Shown here in pieces: positions 53,291 through 60,174 of a stretch of 60,174 nucleotides of DNA. The stretch spans positions 1 to 60,174 of the forward strand of contig NZ_JAODNI010000072.1 in the NCBI RefSeq assembly GCF_025465255.1, read 5' to 3'. The notes below the pieces were generated by a model. The model saw only the letters and a list, made by a program, of their open reading frames with translations, did not search any database and had not been told where the DNA came from. Both the position numbers and the translations under genes were made by a program. Position 1 is the stretch's first letter. Each line of letters starts with the position of its first letter. Origin of the DNA: Pseudonocardia sp. (GTDB taxonomy: Bacteria > Actinomycetota > Actinomycetes > Mycobacteriales > Pseudonocardiaceae).

Positions 53291-54396
53291 TGGGGGAGGA
53301 GGGCTTCTCCTCGGACTCCTCGCTGCTTTACCACCGCGGCGTGCCCTCGGCGATCGTGGACGCGACCGTGTGGGAGCTCGGCGACGTCGCCACCACGCCG
53401 AACGTGCCGCTGGTGCCGCGGCACCTGAAGCTGCACGACCTGTTCGGCGAGGACTGGAAGGCCGTCGACGCGGTCACCGGCCGGCGCCTGGTGCTCGGCA
53501 ACGCCGACGTGCGAATCTTCTACGTCGTCGCCGGGGAGACCAGCCCGCTCTACCGCAACGCCGTCGGCGACGAATGCGTCTATGTCGAGTCCGGCACCGC
53601 GGTCGTCGAGACGGTCTTCGGTGCGCTCGACGCCCGGCAGGGCGACTACGTGATCCTGCCGCGTGCCACCACCCACCGCTGGATCCCCACCGGCAGCGAC
53701 CCGTTGCGGCTCTACGCCATCGAGGCGAACTCGCACATCGCCCCGCCCGAGCGCTACCTGTCGCGCTACGGGCAGCTGCTCGAGCACGCCCCCTACTGCG
53801 AGCGGGACCTGCACGGACCGACCGAGCCGCTGCTCGTCGACGGCACCGATGTCGAGGTGCTGGTCAAGCACCGCGGCAGCACAGGGGTCGCCGGGACCCG
53901 TTACGTGGTGCCGACGCACCCGTTCGACGTCGTGGGCTGGGACGGCTGCCTCTACCCGTACACGTTCAACATCGGTGACTTCGAGCCGATCCCCGGCCGG
54001 GTGCACCAGCCGCCGCCAGTGCACCAGGTCTTCGAGGGCGACAACTTCGTGATCTGCAACTTCGTGCCGCGCAAGGTCGACTACCATCCGCTGTCGATCC
54101 CGGTGCCGTACTACCACGCCAACGTGGACTCCGACGAGATCATGTTCTACTGCGGAGGGAACTACGAGGCCCGAAAGGGATCGGGCATCGGTCAGGGCTC
54201 GATCAGCGTGCATCCGGGCGGGCACAGCCACGGCCCGCAGCCCGGCGCGATGGAGCGCTCGATCGGCGCGGAGTTCTTCGACGAGCTCGCCGTCATGGTC
54301 GACACGTTCCGCCCGCTCGAGCTGGGCGAGGGCGGCCGGGCCGTCGACGACGGCACCTACGCCTGGAGCTGGTCCGGCCGCGGACCCGCCTCGTGA
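53200..54396 (+). CDS. hmgA: Homogentisate 1,2-dioxygenase
   Basis: A 398-residue cupin-like dioxygenase that opens the homogentisate ring to maleylacetoacetate. Family blocks are MAHYRRAGDIPPKRHTQHR, RGVPSAIVDATVWELGD, VPYYHANVDSDEIMFYCGGNYEARKG and ISVHPGGHSHGPQPGAMERS, holding the expected iron ligands (His and Glu in YYHANVDSDE, His in HSHGPQPG). GGAGGAG precedes the ATG. Its stop overlaps the next gene's start (GTGA). Confidence 0.95.
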   Translation: MAHYRRAGDIPPKRHTQHRTPEGGLYYEELMGEEGFSSDSSLLYHRGVPSAIVDATVWELGDVATTPNVPLVPRHLKLHDLFGEDWKAVDAVTGRRLVLGNADVRIFYVVAGETSPLYRNAVGDECVYVESGTAVVETVFGALDARQGDYVILPRATTHRWIPTGSDPLRLYAIEANSHIAPPERYLSRYGQLLEHAPYCERDLHGPTEPLLVDGTDVEVLVKHRGSTGVAGTRYVVPTHPFDVVGWDGCLYPYTFNIGDFEPIPGRVHQPPPVHQVFEGDNFVICNFVPRKVDYHPLSIPVPYYHANVDSDEIMFYCGGNYEARKGSGIGQGSISVHPGGHSHGPQPGAMERSIGAEFFDELAVMVDTFRPLELGEGGRAVDDGTYAWSWSGRGPAS

Positions 54397-55307
54397 CCAC
54401 GGACTTCCCGCGAGTCGGCGTCTTCGGTGCACCGAGTCGTGGTCTGCCGTCGGTCGTCCTGGGGATGCTCGACGACGCCGCGGTCTTCCCGCCCGGACTG
54501 GCGCCGCTCCCGGAGGCGGTCGAGGCGCACCGCGAGCACGAGGAGTCCTGGTACGGCGGCCTCGTCGGGCCGCTGGTCGTCGCGGCGTCGGGCCTGGCGG
54601 AGCTCGGCGCGGTGCTCGGAAGCGGCGAGGGTGCCGGCTATGCCGCGGGCCCGCTTCCGATCGCGGTGACGCTGCCGAAGGGGCCCGCACAGGTCGCCGG
54701 CGTCCTCGACGCGATGACGGACCTCCCCGTGGCGCTCGTGGCCCTGGAGATCGCGGTGCCCGACGGCGTGAACCCGGGTGAGCTGATCGCGACGCTGGAC
54801 GAGGCGCCGGCCGGGACGTCCGTCGAGGTGTACGTCGAGATACCCCGCGACGAGCGGCGCGGCCCGCTGCTCGCCGCCCTCGCCGGCACCCGCTACCTCG
54901 CCAAGTTCCGCACCGGCGGCGTCCGCGCCGAGCTCTACCCGGACGAGGCCGAGCTGGCCGCGACGATTCGCGCCGCCGTCGAGGCCGGGGTGCCGTTCAA
55001 GGCCACCGCCGGGCTGCACCACGCGCTGCGCAACACCGATCCAGAGACCGGCTTCGAGCAGCACGGGTTCCTCAACCTGCTGCTGGCCACCGAGGCCGTC
55101 GCCCGCGGGGCCGACGACGCCGAGGTCCGGGCGTTGCTGGTGGAGCGGGACGGCGCCGTCGTCGCCGCCCGCGTGCGCGAACTGGGGGAGGAGCGCGTCG
55201 CCGCCGCCCGCGCCCGGTTCCTCTCGTTCGGGACCTGCAGCATCATCGACCCGCTGACCGAGCTGGTCGACCTCGGCCTGGTCGACCGCCCCGGAGGAGA
55301 ACCATGA
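54393..55307 (+). CDS. Unknown protein between hmgA and fahA
   Basis: A 304-residue soluble protein with four-base overlaps at both ends (GTGA with hmgA, ATGA with fahA), so it is translated with them. Readable blocks are GMLDDAAVFPPGLAPLPEAV, AVTLPKGPAQVAGVLDAM, KFRTGGVRAELYPDEAEL and VPFKATAGLHHALRNTDPETG followed by HGFLNLLLATEA. Alternating strand and helix with KFRTGG and KATAGLHH suggests a TIM-barrel-like fold, but I do not recognise the family. As no maleylacetoacetate isomerase is seen in the cluster, this is a candidate for that step or another enzyme of the route; this is inference from position. Confidence 0.9.
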   Translation: MTTDFPRVGVFGAPSRGLPSVVLGMLDDAAVFPPGLAPLPEAVEAHREHEESWYGGLVGPLVVAASGLAELGAVLGSGEGAGYAAGPLPIAVTLPKGPAQVAGVLDAMTDLPVALVALEIAVPDGVNPGELIATLDEAPAGTSVEVYVEIPRDERRGPLLAALAGTRYLAKFRTGGVRAELYPDEAELAATIRAAVEAGVPFKATAGLHHALRNTDPETGFEQHGFLNLLLATEAVARGADDAEVRALLVERDGAVVAARVRELGEERVAAARARFLSFGTCSIIDPLTELVDLGLVDRPGGEP

Positions 55308-56479
55308 TCGCGATCGAGATCCCCGACGGTTCGCCGTTCGGGGTGGACAACCTGCCCTACGGCGTCTTCTCCGCCGCCCGTGACGCCCCACGGGTGGGCG
55401 TGCGGGTCGGCGACTCCGTGGTCGACCTCGCCGCGGCGCTGGGCGAGGAGGTCTTCGCCGCGCCCACGCTGAACCCGTTCATGGCCCAGGGGTACGACCG
55501 CTGGGTGCGGGTCCGGGAGCAGGTCACGGCGCTGGTGGCCGGTGACGTCCCGGACGGCGCGGTGCACGCGGTGCGGGACGTGACACTGCACCTGCCGATC
55601 GACGTCGCGGACTACGTGGACTTCTACGCCTCGGAGCACCACGCGTCGAACGTCGGGCGGCTGTTCCGCCCGGACGCCGAGCCGTTGCTGCCCAACTGGA
55701 AGCACCTGCCCGTGGGCTACCACGGCCGGGCCGGCACCGTCGTCGTCTCCGGGACGGACGTGGTACGGCCGAGCGGGCAGCGCAAGGCCCCGACGGACAC
55801 GGCACCGTCGTTCGGGCCGAGCGTGCGGCTGGACATCGAGGCGGAGCTCGGGTTCGTCGTCGGGACCGGGACGCCGCTGAACGCCCCGATCCCGGTCGAC
55901 GACTTCGTCCGGCACGTCTTCGGCGCGGTCCTGCTCAACGACTGGTCGGCCCGCGACATCCAGGCCTGGGAGTACGTGCCGCTGGGCCCGAACCTGGGCA
56001 AGAGCTTCGCGACGTCGATCTCGCCGTGGGTCGTGCCGATCCTGGCGTTGGAGGCCGCCCGGATCCCGTTGCCCGGGCAGTCCGATCCCGAGCCGCTGCC
56101 CTACCTGCGGGAGACCGGCCCGTGGGGGCTGGACGTCGATCTGGTCGTGGAGTGGAACGGCGAGGAGGTCAGCCGGCCGCCCTACCGGGAGATGTACTGG
56201 TCCCCGGCGCAGATGCTCGCCCACATGACCGTCAACGGCGCGTCGTCGCGCACCGGCGACCTCTACGGCTCCGGCACGATCTCGGGTCCGGAGAAGGGTC
56301 AGCGGGGCGCGTTCCTGGAGCTGACCTGGGGCGGGAAGGAACCGATCACGGTCAAGGGCGAGGAGCGGAGCTTCCTGCTCGACGGCGACGAGGTCGTCAT
56401 CACCGGGACGGCCCCCGGCGCCGGGGGCGGCCGGATCGGTTTCGGCGAGGTCCGCGGCCGGATCCTGCCCGCCCGCTGA
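55304..56479 (+). CDS. fahA: Fumarylacetoacetase
   Basis: A 391-residue hydrolase that splits fumarylacetoacetate to fumarate and acetoacetate. N-terminal SH3-like part, then the catalytic domain: VDFYASEHHASNVGRLFRP with the catalytic His and Asp ligand, DIEAELGFVVGTG with Glu ligands, LNDWSARDIQAWEYVPLGPNLGKSFATS with the Asp ligand and Lys, and GTISGPEKG. All are conserved, and length matches the family. Last gene of the co-oriented operon. Confidence 0.95.
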   Translation: MIAIEIPDGSPFGVDNLPYGVFSAARDAPRVGVRVGDSVVDLAAALGEEVFAAPTLNPFMAQGYDRWVRVREQVTALVAGDVPDGAVHAVRDVTLHLPIDVADYVDFYASEHHASNVGRLFRPDAEPLLPNWKHLPVGYHGRAGTVVVSGTDVVRPSGQRKAPTDTAPSFGPSVRLDIEAELGFVVGTGTPLNAPIPVDDFVRHVFGAVLLNDWSARDIQAWEYVPLGPNLGKSFATSISPWVVPILALEAARIPLPGQSDPEPLPYLRETGPWGLDVDLVVEWNGEEVSRPPYREMYWSPAQMLAHMTVNGASSRTGDLYGSGTISGPEKGQRGAFLELTWGGKEPITVKGEERSFLLDGDEVVITGTAPGAGGGRIGFGEVRGRILPAR

Positions 56480-56509
56480 CGCCGGCTGCTCAGGCGCAGG
56501 TTCCGCCTC

Positions 56510-58369
<1,860 letters not shown>

Positions 58370-58403
58370 ACGCGCGACGGTTCCCGGACCCGGCGGCGGT
58401 AGC

Positions 58404-58577
58404 TCAGCCTGAGCGCGGAACCAGCAGCACGGAGCCGGGAGCGTGCGTCACGGCGGCCCGTGGCCGGCCGCCCACATGGTCGTCCCAGCGCTCGACCCAG
58501 GCCGGAAGCGGGTCGGCGTCGCCGAACACGACGAGCTGGACCCGGTCGGCGGGAGCCGCGAGAGCCTGGCCGTTCAT
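58404..58577 (-). CDS. Small protein resembling the end of a universal stress protein
   Basis: A 57-residue frame starts ATG after CAGGAGGACCGAG. It ends THAPGSVLLVPRSG, which resembles the C-terminal strand of universal stress proteins (HAPCSVLVV). The rest (LVVFGDADPLPAWVERWDDHVGG) is not typical. It is either a real small gene, supported by the ribosome binding site, or a short relic. Confidence 0.4.
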   Translation of the reverse strand: MNGQALAAPADRVQLVVFGDADPLPAWVERWDDHVGGRPRAAVTHAPGSVLLVPRSG

Positions 58578-58737
58578 CTCGGTCCTCCTGGGCGCGGTCG
58601 TGCCGTGCCGTGCCGTCGAGGATTCCAGCGTTCGATCTTCCTGGCCAGGGCAGAGGGACCTGACGGCGGATGCCGTAGAGCCGCCGTGCCCTCCGGCCAC
58701 GTTCGCGGAATCGGCCCCACGCCGAGCAGAGCGCCCC

Positions 58738-59110
58738 TCAGGTGCTGAGGTGCTCGTGACGAGGTGCGCCGGCCTCGTTCTCATCGCATCGCCGGAGCCG
58801 GTAGCAGTGGCCGGCCTGGCGGACGAGAAGCGGGCTGTGGCGGATCAGGTGCCCGGCGAGCGCTGCCGGGGATCTCGAACAGCTCCGGGCTGCCGGCGGT
58901 GGCGAGGGCTTGACACGCGGTGTCGTCGGCGGTCACGAGGTACAGGCCGATATCGGCGCGGGCGGCACGGCGGAGGACCTGGACGAGTGCCGGTACGGCG
59001 CCCGGCGCGAGGACGGACAGTGCGCTGAGATCGAGCACGATGGCCCATGTGCGGCGTCGAGCTGCTTGTCGAGGAGGCGTCGCCCGCTGGCTCCACGGCG
59101 TCGGTGTCCA
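58738..59110 (-). pseudogene. STAS-domain anti-anti-sigma protein, frameshifted
   Basis: Pieces in order: RRLLDKQLDAAHG (one frame), AIVLDLSALSVLAPGAVPALVQVLRRAARADIGLYLVTADDTACQALATAGSPELFEIPGSA (second frame), then GHLIRHSPLLVRQAGHCYRL to a TGA at 58740-58738 (third frame). This is the order of an anti-sigma-factor antagonist (STAS) protein, the IVLDLSALSVLA strand holding the usual phosphoserine loop region. At least two single-base frame changes are needed. No intact start is seen. Confidence 0.65.
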
Positions 59111-59351
59111 TGAGCGAGCGGCCTTCTCGGTGTCGGCGGAAGGCTTGCGATGTCAAGCAAAGCCGGCCGGCCGGGTGCATCTGTACGGGTAACGCGGACC
59201 TGTGTGCGATCGGCGCGGGGATCGATGAGGCGTTCCTGCCCAGGGGCGGGCGCGGGTGAGGCGACTCCGACCAACCCGGGGCAGATCAGCGGCATGAATG
59301 GTTGGGGTGTGGGCATCCCGCTCAGCGAAGCGACGGGAAGGGACACATGCC

Positions 59352-59975
59352 ATGGGGTTCACGCCAGCGCACAATCTTGGCCTGCTGACGCTACGCGCCG
59401 GCGTCGGCGGAGTGTTGTTCGCCCATGGGGCGCAGAAGCTGTTCGGGTGGTTCGGTGGCCCTGGGATCGAGGGAACCGCGGGCGCCTTCGACCAGATGGG
59501 GTTCAAGCCGGGGCGCGCCAACGCGATGGCCGCGGGGGTCGCCGAGGCGGGTGGGGGCACCCTGATCGGGCTCGGGCTGGCTACTCCTGTCGCCGGTTCG
59601 GTGGCCGCGGGCACGATGATCGCGGCAGCATCGGTTCACGCCCCCAACGGCTTCTTCGCCGCCAGCGGCGGGTACGAGTACCCGGCCCTGCTCGGCCTGT
59701 CGGCGGCCGCGCTGTCCCTGACCGGGCCGGGGGACTGGTCGCTCGACGCGGCCGTCGGGAATCGGCTGAACCGGCCCTGGATGGCGGGAGCAGGTCTGCT
59801 GGCGTCCTCGGTGCTCTCAGCGGTGCTCGTGCAGCGTCGTCGCCGGGCGGTCGCAGCTCGGCAAGCTGCGCCGGCGGCCCAGGCCGCGGCAGACAGCCCA
59901 GCCACTCCGGCAGCGGCAGCGAGCTCCGCTCCCACTCCGGATCGTGCCACGGGATCGGCGTCGTCCGGCTGCTGA
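59352..59975 (+). CDS. DoxX-family membrane protein
   Basis: A 207-residue protein with four membrane segments over its first 150 residues: LLTLRAGVGGVLFAHGAQKLFGWFGGPGIEG (DoxX signature) and GVAEAGGGTLIGLGLATPVAG. After it comes a basic patch (RRRRAVAARQ) and an Ala/Pro/Ser tail. DoxX proteins of actinobacteria take part in thiol stress at the membrane (as shown for the MRC complex in mycobacteria); the role here is not known. The ATG at 59352 lies shortly after a purine-rich GAAGGGACAC. Confidence 0.88.
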   Translation: MGFTPAHNLGLLTLRAGVGGVLFAHGAQKLFGWFGGPGIEGTAGAFDQMGFKPGRANAMAAGVAEAGGGTLIGLGLATPVAGSVAAGTMIAAASVHAPNGFFAASGGYEYPALLGLSAAALSLTGPGDWSLDAAVGNRLNRPWMAGAGLLASSVLSAVLVQRRRRAVAARQAAPAAQAAADSPATPAAAASSAPTPDRATGSASSGC

Positions 59976-60055
59976 GCGGCAGACCGTGCCGGCAGTCCGA
60001 TGCGGCTGATCGACCCGACGACCCGCGGGCGCGTGCGACCGTGGGGCCGGCCGGC

Positions 60056-60174
60056 TCACAACGCCACGCCGTTGCTCCTGCCCGGTGCGTCGGGAGCGGC
60101 GAGGCGGGCGAGCCGGTGCAGAGTGGCGAGCCCGGCGGGCGTGCCGGGCCAGTGGCGGGCCAGGGCGGCCGGGC
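60056..60174 (-). CDS. C-terminal end of an unidentified protein (partial)
   Basis: The minus-strand frame ending in TGA at 60058-60056 is open to the window edge and reads AALARHWPGTPAGLATLHRLARLAAPD and a short tail. Codon use looks coding (GC-rich third positions). The start lies beyond the window, so no family can be assigned. Confidence 0.4.
   Translation of the reverse strand, partial: PAALARHWPGTPAGLATLHRLARLAAPDAPGRSNGVAL

Overview
The window is very GC-rich actinobacterial chromosome. A mycothione reductase (mycothiol is confined to Actinobacteria), many proteins of the actinobacterial DUF2267/DUF6131/DUF6766/DUF1918/DUF5995 kinds, and the style of the regulators point to a Pseudonocardia-like member of the Pseudonocardiaceae. 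The genus is inferred from protein style, not from a marker gene. No rRNA, tRNA, CRISPR array, IS element or integrase was seen.

Layout. 0-6 kb: a partial membrane protein, a serine hydrolase and a three-subunit molybdenum hydroxylase (PaoABC-like). 6-12 kb: a CPA1 antiporter, a His-rich membrane protein, a luciferase-like oxidoreductase and a YraQ-type permease pair. 12-14.5 kb: XdhC, then a coxE-like and a moaA gene that have both lost their 5' parts and meet head to head, then a small zinc-ribbon protein. 14.6-20 kb: an epimerase, an AI-2E family exporter, a DUF2267 protein, mycothione reductase and a small membrane operon. 20-27 kb: an IclR-controlled acyl-CoA cluster (CaiB transferase, acyl-CoA dehydrogenase) with relics of two more pathway genes inside it, RtcB, and decayed PAS, MEDS and ATPase signalling genes. 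27-39 kb: PucR-type and STAS-HTH regulators, an esterase, a MarR/EamA pair, an anti-sigma ATPase, a Ser/Thr kinase, and a broken paralogue of the His-rich protein. 41-46 kb: an MreB homologue convergent with a giant SEDS glycosyltransferase-transpeptidase fusion and a pseudokinase-like membrane protein. 46.7-48.4 kb: a run of gene relics (esterase, TetR, desaturase). 48.4-58.4 kb: a complete-looking homogentisate (tyrosine/phenylacetate) degradation cluster: MarR, MFS transporter, MBL-fold protein, FAD hydroxylase, homogentisate dioxygenase, an unknown protein, fumarylacetoacetase, Lrp regulator and 4-hydroxyphenylpyruvate dioxygenase. 58-60 kb: a decayed STAS protein and a DoxX protein.

Two themes stand out. 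One is the cell-wall cluster at 41-46 kb, where polymerase and crosslinker are one polypeptide with a kinase-like partner and an MreB. The other is unusually heavy gene decay: about a dozen genes are truncated, fused or frameshifted, mostly regulators and accessory metabolism, while the core enzymes are intact. Some of the frameshifts could be sequencing indels, but the truncations and the 29-bp tandem duplication are harder to explain that way. The homogentisate cluster has no recognisable maleylacetoacetate isomerase, which makes the unknown protein between hmgA and fahA the most attractive functional candidate in the window.
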